Below, one piece after another: positions 15,804 through 24,183 of a stretch of 28,082 nt of DNA; within the stretch, counting starts at the first letter, position 1; each line of letters begins with the position of its first letter. The DNA lies in NCBI GenBank assembly GCA_964423545.1, contig CAYRFV010000040.1, positions 1 through 28,082 of the forward strand. Reading direction: 5' to 3'. Source of the DNA: JALOOE01 sp964423545 (lineage in GTDB: Bacteria; Chloroflexota; Anaerolineae; CG2-30-64-16). Both the position numbers and the translations under genes were made by a program. Under the pieces are notes generated by a model. The model was not told where the DNA came from. It searched no databases and saw nothing but the letters and a program-made list of their open reading frames with translations.

Positions 15804-18548
15804 TCACATCGCCACGCGCAGCTCGCCGGCGCCCGCACCGGACGGCAGGGTGATCTCCAGGACGCCGGGATAGAGCTCGCGCGAATTGACCTGTACACCG
15901 TTCCACTGCGCACGATATGGGCCGCCGGCTGCCATTGCGGCAATCACCTGTCGCGGGCCGCCGGACAACTCGACGGCCAGCGCACGCTGGCCGTCACCGA
16001 ACTGCTGCCGGGTCACCCACGCGTCGAAGCCGCAGGTCAGCCTGCCGGGTCGATGGTACGCGCCGAACCACGAGAGGACCGGCGCCGACAGCCCACCAAA
16101 GTGATGCCACCCCGCGCCGCGGCCCGATTGGACAATGAAATGCTCGAAGCAGTTGTAGGTCGCATCCACTTCCGACTTCCACAGTTCGAGCGCCGTCTCG
16201 CCGATACGCTGCGCCAGGTCCCCGCGGCCCAGGTCGAGCAGCGACTTCCAGAAGATCCATTGGTACGGCATCCACACGGCGCCGTTCCAGTAGCCATCCG
16301 CTCTGAAATACGGCGCGCTCCGATCCACGGTCGACAGCCCGATAGGGGTCCACAGGCGCTCGGGCGAGGCCAGGCGGTCGATCAGTGCGGTTTCCTGCGC
16401 CGCATCGCAGACGCCGGCAAAGAGCGGACTGGCGCCATCCAGACCCATGTCGTAGTTTGCGCCGCTCTCATGGCGCAGGATGCCCTCCGGACGGCCCGCG
16501 GCATCGTGCATGACATAGCTGAAGTAGCCGGCCTCGCTATCCCACGCATAGCGATTGAGCGCCTCGGCCCACAGTTCGATTTCCTCCTGGTATTCCCGAA
16601 CGTCGTCCGGCAGGCCCAGCGCACGCGCGGCCATCTGAAGGATCTTGGCCGAGCGGACGGCGTGCGCCGTGTTGATGACCGGCGTAACGGTCGGCTCCAG
16701 ACCATGGCGATGCACATGAACCTGCGGTGGATAGTCGTCCCACCCGGCTGAGTTGTAGAAATAGTCCCATGTCTTGAGCAGCCCGGACCGCATGCGACGT
16801 GTGGTCGAGCTGCCCAACCTCCCGGCGAGAAAGCGGTGCATCTGGCGAAGCCTGGGATAGAAGTATTCCAGGAGGTCGCGATCCTGAGTGCGGTTCCACA
16901 GCTCGAGGAAGGCGTAGATCTGGATCGGCGCCGGGCTGCCGTGGTGGATGAAGGCCGCCTGTGGGTCGCCCGGTGGGGTCGTGTATGCATTCAGACAATC
17001 GATCGCCCGTTCGACGTCCAATTCCAACAGTCCCAGCGCGATGAAGCCGGAGTCCCAGGTGTAGAGGCAATCCCACCACTTGCCCGGCGTATAGTGTTGA
17101 ATGTAGCGTCGCCGAGTGTAGACTGGATAGACCACATTGGTCAGCAAAGTGGCTGCCAGGCGCTGCTGGCTGGCGAGGTAAGGACGGCCCGCGGGCGAGA
17201 TGGTGGGTAGAAAACCTGCATTTGTCAGCGCGCGTCCTGATTCATCTGGCCCGGCAGTGAGCGCGTGGGAAGCCAACTGTCTTGCCACCTCCTCCCGGCT
17301 GCTCCCCGAGCACACCAACGCACGCAACGTCCGCTGCGCACGGGCAGGGACGGGAATCGGCCGGATGAACACATCGGTGAAATGGCCCTCGCCGGAGCCG
17401 CGCAGTTGCTTCTGGACGTGCTCGTGGACGAAGTAGCGGAGCGTGCGATCCAACTCATCCGAGAATATCTGGCGCACCTCTGAGGTCTCGCCGGCCCAGG
17501 CCAGACCGTACCACGCCGGAATGTCGGGATACTTGAGTATGAGCGTGCTGGGCTGCGGCCCGTTCTCTATCTCTGGAACAGGCTGCCACGTCACAGGCGC
17601 AAACCGCACAGCATCGGCAAGGGCTGAAGGGACCAACGCGAACCCATCCAGCTCGATCGGCCCGGCGCCCAGCGAAGTCAGCCGCAGCACGATCGGGCCT
17701 GCAGGGAGATCGCCCAGCGGGACAGGTTGCTGAGATAGTTCACGGCAGGCTGGCAGGTGCAACCGGCCCCCAGCTGTCCCCTCCATCTTGAACGCCGCCG
17801 CGCCTGTCGATGCGCGATAGCGCACCTGTAGGACGGCATCGGTCAGGGGCCGTGGCAGCCTGGCAGTCAGTGCAATCCAATCGCCGGCGTCCGCCCCAAA
17901 CCCCATGCCGACTGCGGCGCCGCCCACGAAGTCGTGCCCCCGCACCTCGGCGCGCCGCCACCCCTCGTAGACCAGGTTATCCGTAGGCCTGGAGACGGCG
18001 AAGCCCAGGTCATCGTAGTCGATGGCATCGAGCCACAGCGCGTTTTGCGGCAGCAACGCCCGGCTGGGCCGGATCGGCTCGTCCGAATAGGGACGCACCG
18101 GCGGGAAATTCATGTAGGCCATCAGGTGGAGGACCAGGTTCTGATCCAGGTCGGTGTTGTTGACGAAGTCGCAGCGGATCAACCTGGCTTCATCGCCGAG
18201 CGCGGCAAATGCGACATCGCCGTATACCTGATCCTTCCACTCGAGCTCGTAACGGTAGGCGTAGAAGCTCAGATCGGGCGCCGCCGTCCAAGGATGATAG
18301 CCCGACTCCCACTTGGCGTTCGGCACCAGGACCTGGCGACGGTAGAAGCCGGGAAGCACTGCGAGGTCGAAGCGATGGCCCGACCTGACATCGGGGATGT
18401 GTGAGACGCCGGCGTATTTCTTGGTGTACGGCCCCCAGGCCGGCAGGCGAAGATCGTGTGAGCCGGATAATTGCTTCGGATCGATCACGGGCTGTCCCTC
18501 TGCTGTTCGGACCCTCCGATCCAGGTGAGCGAGCCGATCGGATGTCAT
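15804..18548 (-). CDS. Large GH63/MGH1-like alpha-toroid glycosidase
   Basis: A 914-residue protein. The N-terminal ~430 residues are strand-rich with an inserted carbohydrate-binding-like beta domain (residues ~190-310). The C-terminal ~480 residues form an alpha/alpha toroid with GH63/MGH1-type landmarks: W498-D499-S-G-F in YTWDSGFIALGLLELD, G602-W-D604-D-Y-P, and GYWNGAVWMPYQWIF at 752 onward. D499 and D604 are candidates for catalytic or binding carboxylates. Relatives include glucosidases and mannosylglycerate hydrolases, so an exo-acting alpha-glycosidase is likely; the sugar is unknown. No signal peptide. ATG 18548 has no ribosome site; GTG 18488, with AGAGGGA about six bases upstream, would shorten the protein by 20 residues and may be the true start. 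It follows the epimerase-like gene by 22 bases. Confidence 0.8.
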   Translation of the reverse strand: MTSDRLAHLDRRVRTAEGQPVIDPKQLSGSHDLRLPAWGPYTKKYAGVSHIPDVRSGHRFDLAVLPGFYRRQVLVPNAKWESGYHPWTAAPDLSFYAYRYELEWKDQVYGDVAFAALGDEARLIRCDFVNNTDLDQNLVLHLMAYMNFPPVRPYSDEPIRPSRALLPQNALWLDAIDYDDLGFAVSRPTDNLVYEGWRRAEVRGHDFVGGAAVGMGFGADAGDWIALTARLPRPLTDAVLQVRYRASTGAAAFKMEGTAGGRLHLPACRELSQQPVPLGDLPAGPIVLRLTSLGAGPIELDGFALVPSALADAVRFAPVTWQPVPEIENGPQPSTLILKYPDIPAWYGLAWAGETSEVRQIFSDELDRTLRYFVHEHVQKQLRGSGEGHFTDVFIRPIPVPARAQRTLRALVCSGSSREEVARQLASHALTAGPDESGRALTNAGFLPTISPAGRPYLASQQRLAATLLTNVVYPVYTRRRYIQHYTPGKWWDCLYTWDSGFIALGLLELDVERAIDCLNAYTTPPGDPQAAFIHHGSPAPIQIYAFLELWNRTQDRDLLEYFYPRLRQMHRFLAGRLGSSTTRRMRSGLLKTWDYFYNSAGWDDYPPQVHVHRHGLEPTVTPVINTAHAVRSAKILQMAARALGLPDDVREYQEEIELWAEALNRYAWDSEAGYFSYVMHDAAGRPEGILRHESGANYDMGLDGASPLFAGVCDAAQETALIDRLASPERLWTPIGLSTVDRSAPYFRADGYWNGAVWMPYQWIFWKSLLDLGRGDLAQRIGETALELWKSEVDATYNCFEHFIVQSGRGAGWHHFGGLSAPVLSWFGAYHRPGRLTCGFDAWVTRQQFGDGQRALAVELSGGPRQVIAAMAAGGPYRAQWNGVQVNSRELYPGVLEITLPSGAGAGELRVAM

Positions 18549-18570
18549 CGTTAAGGACGCCGGCAGGCGC

Positions 18571-19602
18571 TCAGCTTACGCCTGCGTGCACACTGATCTC
18601 GAGCGCATATTCGCGCGCTTCACCGGGAGCCAGCTCAACCAGCGTCCCGCGCGCTCGTGCTGAGGCGCGTCCCTCCGGAACGCAGTTGCCCGGCTCAATG
18701 CCCAGCACATACGCGCCGACCCCCATCTGTTTCCATTCCACCAACCATGGCAGCTCGCGCTCGCGGTAGCGCACCTGCAAGGCCAGCCCCAGGTCAGGGT
18801 TGACCAGCCGCGCCGCCGCGAAGCCCGCTGCGTCGGCAACGACCCGGTGATAGAAAACCTGTTCCGCGTAGCCGGGAGTTGGTCTCTCAAAGCGATTATG
18901 TCGAGCAAGGCCCGCCGCGGCGACTGCGTCGCTCGGCTGGACGGAGGACGCAACATCGAGGCGACTTGCCGCGCTCAACATTGGAAACCCAGGGTTGATG
19001 TGATAGAGCATCATGTGCGGGGCCGGTGCGTCGCCCTGGTTTTCAACCCGGTCTTCGATCATGAGCCAGGGTGCTCCCAACCGGCACGTGATCGTGCGCG
19101 TGAGCAACAAGTTGTGACCGAAGAGACTCGCCTCCCGCACCTGTCCCTGCGCCCAGAAGAGATAGTCGTCCCCTTCCCAGTGCTCGTTGCATGAGCGCAG
19201 CCGCGCCGGAATATGCGAAATACGGCCGTGCACCCCAAGAGCCTCGCCCAGGTCGACGTTCGGCACACCCACCTGGGTCAGGCCACAGGTAGTCAGGAGG
19301 CCGCCGTGGAAGGTGCGCAGGAAACCGCTGCCCTCCGGTTCGTGAAACGCCGGCGCAACCGGACCGACCGGTGCAAGCCAGGCCAGCGGGATCCCGCGAT
19401 ACTCTGCCTGCCCGATGTCCATGCCGCGATCGAGCAAGACGGTGAAACTCAAACCTTCTCCGCTGCGGAAGTCGGCGACGCGCACGCCGCGACCGGGGCC
19501 GTCCGAAAGTTCAGCAAGACGGATGCCACATAGCTGGTTGATGTCGCCGACATGCGCCAGAAGCTCCGATCGGCCCCAGGTGCGCCCGTAGAGCTGCGCC
19601 AT
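18571..19602 (-). CDS. DUF4432 aldose-epimerase-like protein
   Basis: A 343-residue protein starting at ATG 19602 with AAGGAGGG three bases upstream; a frame extension to 19632 lacks a ribosome site. It has the DUF4432/galactose-mutarotase-like hallmarks: FTVLLDRGMDIGQAEYRGIP, LAWLAPVGPVAPAFHEPEG, TFHGGLLTTCGLTQVGVPNV, LGVHGRISHIPARL and YHINPGFPML, with conserved His residues in the beta-supersandwich. Members are thought to bind or epimerise aldoses and sit in catabolic clusters. It is the first gene of the second operon and probably prepares or converts the sugar released by the downstream hydrolases. The exact substrate is not known. Confidence 0.9.
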   Translation of the reverse strand: MAQLYGRTWGRSELLAHVGDINQLCGIRLAELSDGPGRGVRVADFRSGEGLSFTVLLDRGMDIGQAEYRGIPLAWLAPVGPVAPAFHEPEGSGFLRTFHGGLLTTCGLTQVGVPNVDLGEALGVHGRISHIPARLRSCNEHWEGDDYLFWAQGQVREASLFGHNLLLTRTITCRLGAPWLMIEDRVENQGDAPAPHMMLYHINPGFPMLSAASRLDVASSVQPSDAVAAAGLARHNRFERPTPGYAEQVFYHRVVADAAGFAAARLVNPDLGLALQVRYRERELPWLVEWKQMGVGAYVLGIEPGNCVPEGRASARARGTLVELAPGEAREYALEISVHAGVS

Positions 19603-19694
19603 AGTCCCTCCTTGCGCGCCTTCCCTTCGCATGCTCCAGATTTGCTGCGTGCACGCCGCCAGGCAGTCTCACCGCCTGTCCGGACGCAGTCTCC

Positions 19695-19713
19695 TGGCCC
19701 ACGGAACGGGCCA
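19695..19713. promoter_or_regulatory. Inverted repeat at the start of the epimerase operon transcript
   Basis: TGGCCC (19695-19700), 7-base spacer, GGGCCA (19708-19713), perfect 6-bp arms. It begins seven bases beyond the -10 element and thus covers the predicted +1 region on the minus strand, where an operator would block transcription. It could also just form a small 5' hairpin. The regulator is unknown; none is encoded next to it. Confidence 0.4.
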
Positions 19714-19720
19714 TTCGCCC

Positions 19721-19750
19721 ATTATACCACGCATTCCGGCCGACCGTGAA
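19721..19750 (-). promoter_or_regulatory. Promoter of the epimerase/GH operon
   Basis: Minus strand TTCACG (19750-19745), 18-base spacer, perfect TATAAT (19726-19721). The predicted transcript leader to ATG 19602 is about 110 bases. The 311-base divergent region 19603-19913 otherwise holds the inverted repeat at 19695-19713; for the plus-strand thioredoxin gene only a weak GATAAT at 19859-19864 without a good -35 is seen. Confidence 0.65.
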
Positions 19751-19913
19751 GCGCCCGAAACACACCGGCAACCACTCACCATCCGCTCTGCGGGATCCGG
19801 GCCAGCGGTGTGCCCCAGCCATGTAACCCCCGGCAGGATGCCCGCATCAAAGTGGATCGATAATCTGGCAAGCAAAGCTCCGCAACATAACGTTGAGAGC
19901 GAGGGAGGCGCAT

Positions 19914-20747
19914 ATGGCCGCAGCGGGAGCTGCATTAGAGGTATCGGAATCCACCTTCGAGCGTGAGGTGATCCAGGGATCGCGTCAGAGACCGGTGATC
20001 GTGGACTTCTGGGCGCCATGGTGCGGGCCATGTCGCATGCTTGGCCCGGTGCTGGAGAAGCTGGCCAAGGAGGCCAATGGCGCCTGGGCATTGGTCAAGG
20101 TGAACACGGATCAGAACCAGGCGCTCGCGATGCGCTACGGCATCCAGGGCATCCCCGCAGTGAAAGCATTTCGCGACGGAGCCGTCGTGGCCGAGTTCGT
20201 CGGAGCTCTGCCGGAGCCCCAGGTGCGCCAGTTCGTGCAGAAGCTGGCAGCCACGAAGGGCGACCCGGCCGAGCCGGCGGGGGTTGCCCTGCTGGCCGCG
20301 CACCGCTGGTCGGAAGCTGAGGCGGCTTTCCGCCGCGCGATGGACCATGGCGACAACGCCGGCGACGGGCTCGGCCTGGCCAGGGCGCTCATCGCCCAAG
20401 GGAAGGGATCGGAGGCCGAACAGGCGCTGGATGCCGCGAAGAGCGATGCAGAAGGCGTCGCGGGGGATCGACTTCGGGCGACAGCGCGTTGGCTGATCTG
20501 GTCTCGCAGCGAAGTGGACGACGCCGGCGCGACGAACGCCGATGCGCTCTTCAGGCGCGCGGGTCGGGCGGCGACGGCGGGCGACATCGAGGGAGCCCTG
20601 GCGGGACTGATCTCCGTGCTGCAGAGCGATCGCCGCTATCGCGCCGGCGAAGCCCAGAAGATCATGCTCGCTTACTTCGAGCTCCTGGGGGACAGCGACC
20701 CGCTGACTCGTGCGTATCGCAGTCGGCTGGCGTCGGTGCTGTTCTGA
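19914..20747 (+). CDS. Thioredoxin-TPR fusion, CnoX/YbbN-like
   Basis: A 277-residue protein starting at ATG 19914 with GGGAGG five bases upstream; an earlier ATG in frame at 19893 has no such site. Residues 9-115 are a thioredoxin domain with VIVDFWAPWCGPCRMLGPVL, active Cys C37 and C40, and the cis-proline block GIQGIPAVKAF. The remaining 160 residues are helical repeats of TPR type (LLAAHRWSEAEAAFRRAMDH, LGLARALIAQGKGSEAEQAL). This layout is that of CnoX/YbbN, a chaperone-linked protein that guards clients against oxidation, although not every homologue keeps a WCGPC site; here it is intact and redox activity is likely. Monocistronic, with a hairpin right after the stop. Confidence 0.92.
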   Translation: MAAAGAALEVSESTFEREVIQGSRQRPVIVDFWAPWCGPCRMLGPVLEKLAKEANGAWALVKVNTDQNQALAMRYGIQGIPAVKAFRDGAVVAEFVGALPEPQVRQFVQKLAATKGDPAEPAGVALLAAHRWSEAEAAFRRAMDHGDNAGDGLGLARALIAQGKGSEAEQALDAAKSDAEGVAGDRLRATARWLIWSRSEVDDAGATNADALFRRAGRAATAGDIEGALAGLISVLQSDRRYRAGEAQKIMLAYFELLGDSDPLTRAYRSRLASVLF

Positions 20748-20755
20748 GGCTTCAC

Positions 20756-20795
20756 GATGGCCGGACCCGCGATGCAATCACCGGGTCCGGCCATC
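20756..20795. terminator. Bidirectional hairpin between convergent genes
   Basis: Perfect 14-bp inverted repeat, arms 20756-20769 and 20782-20795 (GATGGCCGGACCCG and its complement), with a 12-base loop. It fills the gap between the thioredoxin stop at 20747 and the stop of the convergent gene at 20796. No T-run follows on either strand, so efficiency may rely on the very GC-rich stem. Confidence 0.65.
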
Positions 20796-21209
20796 CTACT
20801 CCTCCCCATCGGGATCGCCAGGCATCGCTGGAAAATCCACCCGCACCAACTCCCCGTGCAGGTTGATCACCACCCGAAAACCCATCATCCCCAACCACTG
20901 GCGCGCCTGAGGCGGAAGACCGTGCTCGAGCACTTGGTCGAGGTTGATGTTGCGCAAGGCCGAATCGACCGCCGCCTTGGCGAACAGGTCATCTTGGCCC
21001 AGCATTTGCAGCATTGCCTGCGCGGCTTCATCCCGATGCGCGGCAAGCTGCTCGCTGAACAGATGGAGCACCGCCAGGTCGATGGGCCGAGCCTCGACAT
21101 GCCGGCGGAATCCGTTGTCATCGATGACGTAGAACGGAGTCGTCCCGATATAGGCGACCGAAACCGGAGCGTCATCTTCGGTCACCACCAACCCCTCAAA
21201 GAATGCCAT
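20796..21209 (-). CDS. Conserved small protein of unknown function
   Basis: A 137-residue soluble protein. The start chosen is ATG 21209 (GAGGGG close upstream), because the predicted promoter lies inside the longer frame that reaches 21296. It begins with a strand-rich half, MAFFEGLVVTEDDAPVSVAY then TPFYVIDDNGFRRHVEA, followed by helices (LAVLHLFSEQLAAHRDEAAQ, QAMLQMLGQDDLFAKAAVDS) and a final two-strand segment ending in FPAMPGDPDGEE. No catalytic motif or membrane segment is visible and I do not recognise a named family. Its 3' end abuts the bidirectional hairpin. Confidence 0.7.
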   Translation of the reverse strand: MAFFEGLVVTEDDAPVSVAYIGTTPFYVIDDNGFRRHVEARPIDLAVLHLFSEQLAAHRDEAAQAMLQMLGQDDLFAKAAVDSALRNINLDQVLEHGLPPQARQWLGMMGFRVVINLHGELVRVDFPAMPGDPDGEE

Positions 21210-21239
21210 GCGCCCCTCGAACCACAGATTGACAGCACG

Positions 21240-21269
21240 AGTGTAGCACGTGCCCCCGTCTGCGAGCAA
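21240..21269 (-). promoter_or_regulatory. Predicted promoter of the small conserved protein
   Basis: Minus strand TTGCTC (21269-21264), 18-base spacer, TACACT (21245-21240), placing the transcript start about 24 bases before ATG 21209. The match is moderate. Confidence 0.4.
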
Positions 21270-21299
21270 CTTCCTCTGCCGCCATCCCGCCCCCATTGC

Positions 21300-22673
21300 T
21301 CAGCGGGGAGACCACGCGGCGAAGCTCCCATCGGCGACGCGCTCCGGCAGCAGATCATCGACTACGGACTGCACCCAAATGCCGCTGCGGCCGTCCTCAT
21401 CAGCTCCGGCATAGACGAATGCACGACTATCGGGCGACCACAGCGTCATACTGCGGGAGTACTGATCGACGAAGCGCAGGTAGTCGATCAGAAAAGTCGT
21501 GCTGGGCGCAAAGCGCGCGAACTCGCGGCGGTTGGCGCCGTCCCACAGATGCCACTTCAGCCAGACCTGATCGTCGTTCGCGGGCGACAAGGCCGCCCGC
21601 GGCGCCTGCGGCCCGATATCTGCCGGCAGCAGGTAGATGAGGGAACGGCTGTCAGGCGACCAGAAATACCCCAGCGCCGGATGCGCCGACACGCGCACCG
21701 ATTCGCCGGTCGCAAGGTCCATGACGGCAAGAGGGCCGTACGAGGCGGCCGAGATCGGGCGGGTTGTGATGGTGTATGCAAGCTTGCGCCCATCAGGGCT
21801 GAGGCTGAAACTGAGCTGCCCGTCAAACGCCAGCACCTCCTGCTCCCGCTGGCCGTCGGGCGCCGCCAGAATCAGATGCTGTCCATCGCTGTCACGCACG
21901 GCATAGAGCAGACGCCCGCCCGGTTCGCTCCACTGCGGAGCGCCGAACGGTGCAGAGGCGCCGGGCAGCGGTGACTCGGAGCCGTCCAGCGACAGCAACA
22001 CGAGGCGTTCGGCCCCAATGTGCGCGAGCAGCCGATCGGCGTCCGGCGCCCAATCGAAGTAAAAAGGCTGGCCCGCACCGAGCATCTGCGCCCGAGAGGC
22101 GTCGCCGGACAAATCGACCGTGTGCAGCGCTAGGCCCCTGTTCCGGTTGCTCAGATAGGCCAGGCGCCTGCCATCAGGGCTCCAGAAGATATAGAACGGC
22201 GGAGAAGCGTCAGCATCCGTGCGCGTTGTGCTGCCACCATCAATACGCGCAGTGCGAAGCGCAGCGCTGATGCCTGCCTGCCGGTCAATGATCTCGGTCC
22301 AGGCCACGCGCTCACCCGTCGGCGACCAGGTGGGTTGGCGGTACAATCTTTCGGCCGAAGCATCTTCAGTCAGACTGCGCCGGTCGCTGCCGTCCGCGAG
22401 GAGCGTGACGACATTCCCGTCGTCTCCGAGCACCACAATGCGACCAGAAGCGACCGGGGTTGTCGCGCGCGACAAGGGGGTGGCTGCGCTATCGGCCCGC
22501 TGCGGGAGAGCCGGCGCCTGCTGCATGGCGGGCGCCTGCTGCATGGCGCCCGTCGCTTCCAGGGCGCGCCGCACAACCTGTATCCCGGCATAGCTGCCGC
22601 CAAGGACAAGGAGACAAATCGCGACGGACAAACCGACGGCCGCCACTGCCCATTTGGCTACTGGCCCGTGCAT
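21300..22673 (-). CDS. Membrane-anchored TolB/WD40-like beta-propeller protein
   Basis: A 457-residue protein starting at ATG 22673 with GGAGG six bases upstream; a TTG 16 codons earlier lacks a ribosome site. Residues ~6-31 (WAVAAVGLSVAICLLVLGGS) form one membrane anchor, followed by a Gln/Ala/Pro-rich spacer with a short tandem repeat, then a propeller of about six PD40/TolB-like blades. Blade signatures include PTWSPTGERVAWTEI, FYIFWSPDGRRLAYLSNRNR, FYFDWAPDADRLLAHIG, FSLSPDGRKLAY, GYFWSPDSRSLIYLLP and LWSPDSRAFVYAGADEDGRS. Likely an extracytoplasmic binding or scaffold protein with no enzyme motif. It is followed after 90 bases by the small conserved gene. Confidence 0.85.
   Translation of the reverse strand: MHGPVAKWAVAAVGLSVAICLLVLGGSYAGIQVVRRALEATGAMQQAPAMQQAPALPQRADSAATPLSRATTPVASGRIVVLGDDGNVVTLLADGSDRRSLTEDASAERLYRQPTWSPTGERVAWTEIIDRQAGISAALRTARIDGGSTTRTDADASPPFYIFWSPDGRRLAYLSNRNRGLALHTVDLSGDASRAQMLGAGQPFYFDWAPDADRLLAHIGAERLVLLSLDGSESPLPGASAPFGAPQWSEPGGRLLYAVRDSDGQHLILAAPDGQREQEVLAFDGQLSFSLSPDGRKLAYTITTRPISAASYGPLAVMDLATGESVRVSAHPALGYFWSPDSRSLIYLLPADIGPQAPRAALSPANDDQVWLKWHLWDGANRREFARFAPSTTFLIDYLRFVDQYSRSMTLWSPDSRAFVYAGADEDGRSGIWVQSVVDDLLPERVADGSFAAWSPR
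22513..22548. repeat. Tandem 18-bp repeat in the propeller-protein spacer
   Basis: Two exact adjacent copies of an 18-base unit (22513-22530 and 22531-22548) encode the duplicated MQQAPA in the spacer after the membrane anchor. It keeps frame and probably reflects slippage in low-complexity sequence. Confidence 0.8.
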
Positions 22674-22774
22674 CCCGCTCCTCCACCATTGTAATAACTT
22701 GATTCTATTCGAGTTCAGCAAGGCATGCAGTGGGCCAGCGCCCTATCCAGGCGTGTGGGCTGCTGGATGGCACG

Positions 22775-23635
22775 TCAAGCGAAGGGGAAAGCCCAGCGGC
22801 CGGGACCGTGCCGGGCGTCGTAGCTGCGCAGGGCGCTGCGCATGTCAAGTGACACCTCAGGCGGTTGGTCGCGTATCCACCAGGTGAAATCTGAAATCCA
22901 CGGTAGGCCGCTCAACACCGAGCGACGGAACATCTCAGCCATCACTCCCCCCTCCTCGAGCATGCCGGACGCTAGATACCCGGCATCCACAAGGTCCAGG
23001 TCGTAGGCCACGCGGTGGATTTGAGGCCGCCAGTGATCGGCTTCGGCATGTAGAAAGGCGTAGCTGGCCCGTGGGTCTCCATCATAACACGCCGCCACGG
23101 ATCCGGTGTTAATCACCAACCAGCGGTCCACGCGTCTGATCATCGGAACGTGCGTGTGGCCTCCGGCCACGGTGGCTTCGCTGACTGGGGCAAGTCGCCG
23201 GGCCGCCCAGCCCTCGGGCGAGTCGGGTCGCAGGCCCACGAAGAAGCTGCCGGGTATGCCGTGCAGCAGACGCAGCGGCGGTGCGCCCACAAGCCGGAGC
23301 GACATCTCCTGCGGCAGTTGCGCCAGCAACGCAAGATGGCTTGGAGACAGCTGTGCGCGCGTCCACCACAACGCGGCATAGCGTCGCCGGTCTGCGTATC
23401 TCTGCTCCATGCGCGGGGTGTCGAGCTGCAGCACGGCGTCGTCATGGTTGCCCAGGAGCATGGTCCAGCCGAACTCTGCAACGCGATCCAGCACCCGATC
23501 CGACCATGGACATCCGTTGACCATGTCGCCCAAGACAAAAACGGCATCGGGCGAATGCGCGCGAATATCCGCAGCGACCGCGTCGAGCGCCGGCAGATTT
23601 CCATGGATATCCGAAAGCAAGGCAACGCTTACCAT
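22775..23635 (-). CDS. Calcineurin-like metallophosphoesterase
   Basis: A 286-residue protein with the full set of metallophosphoesterase motifs: S8-D9-I-H11-G-N at the start, G36-D37 in VLGDMVNG, G62-N63-H64-D65, GGHTHVPM, and INTGSVA after it. These residues bind two metal ions; the small YfcE/MJ0936-like and diadenosine-tetraphosphatase-like groups have the same plan. The C-terminal 60 residues are an extra helical part. ATG 23635 is chosen because it directly precedes the first strand (VSVALLSDIHGN), although no ribosome site is visible. It lies 71 bases after the winged-helix-like gene and is probably co-transcribed with it. The true substrate (phosphodiester, nucleotide or phosphoprotein) cannot be told. 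Confidence 0.9.
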   Translation of the reverse strand: MVSVALLSDIHGNLPALDAVAADIRAHSPDAVFVLGDMVNGCPWSDRVLDRVAEFGWTMLLGNHDDAVLQLDTPRMEQRYADRRRYAALWWTRAQLSPSHLALLAQLPQEMSLRLVGAPPLRLLHGIPGSFFVGLRPDSPEGWAARRLAPVSEATVAGGHTHVPMIRRVDRWLVINTGSVAACYDGDPRASYAFLHAEADHWRPQIHRVAYDLDLVDAGYLASGMLEEGGVMAEMFRRSVLSGLPWISDFTWWIRDQPPEVSLDMRSALRSYDARHGPGRWAFPFA

Positions 23636-23706
23636 GCCGGCCAGCCGGACATGGTGGCCATCGGGGAGAACGCGCGAAATGCCAAAGAACTAGCCTGCCA
23701 GAAACG

Positions 23707-24066
23707 CTATTGCTCGCGCTGCCACGTGGGCGCCCAAAGCTTGAAGAAGGCGCGCATGCGATAGTTCGCGATAAAACGATAGGATGGCCCCGTGATCAAC
23801 ATGCGTTCCTCCACGAAGCCGCTCTCGACCAGCGCGCCGAGATGTGTGATGGCGTCGCTGGCGGAAAGCGCGAGCTCGGAGGCAATAGCCGCGTGCGACG
23901 ACCAACCTGTATTCTCAGCCATAAACGCTGCAACCGACCAGGTCAAAGCATGCGTGGCATGGCGTTGCAGGAATCGCGCCAGGTCAGGATGGGCCTCGTC
24001 CCGAGGAGGAGCAAAGAGACCGTCTGGCAGGTAGCTCGGTTCGCCCTGAGCGAGGTACATGATCAT
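23707..24066 (-). CDS. Small winged-helix-like protein, possible regulator
   Basis: A 119-residue protein if started at ATG 24066, where AAGG lies 11 bases upstream; a TTG at 24117 would add 17 residues without a ribosome site. The C-terminal two thirds read as a winged helix-turn-helix: helix TWSVAAFMAENTGWSSHAAI, ASELALSASDAITHLGALVE as helix-turn-recognition helix, then a wing-like VESGFVEERMLITGPSYRFI. The pattern of losing or keeping a gene by domain length resembles small MarR/ArsR-type proteins, but no metal or ligand site is clear. It has a strong promoter of its own and precedes the metallophosphoesterase gene. Confidence 0.65.
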   Translation of the reverse strand: MIMYLAQGEPSYLPDGLFAPPRDEAHPDLARFLQRHATHALTWSVAAFMAENTGWSSHAAIASELALSASDAITHLGALVESGFVEERMLITGPSYRFIANYRMRAFFKLWAPTWQREQ

Positions 24067-24154
24067 TGATGACAATGCCTTCTGCTGGATCGACGATGAG
24101 TGGGAATCCAGCCACAAGAGACAATGATCTGCTATTTACAGGTGTGTTACTTTT

Positions 24155-24183
24155 AGCATACCACATATCGGCGGAATAGTCAA
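24155..24183 (-). promoter_or_regulatory. Promoter of the winged-helix-like gene
   Basis: Minus strand TTGACT (24183-24178), 17-base spacer, TATGCT (24160-24155), in an AT-rich island (about 24100-24215) within otherwise GC-rich DNA. The transcript would start near 24148, about 80 bases before ATG 24066. Confidence 0.7.

Noticed and set aside
14152..15873. 573-codon open frame on the plus strand
   Set aside because: Antisense to the 570-residue toroid protein, which has a good ribosome site and fold pattern. The plus-strand product is low-complexity and Arg/Gln-rich.
20757..21974. 405-codon open frame on the plus strand
   Set aside because: It would start inside the bidirectional hairpin and run antisense across two genes with proper ribosome sites and, for the propeller, repeated blade motifs.
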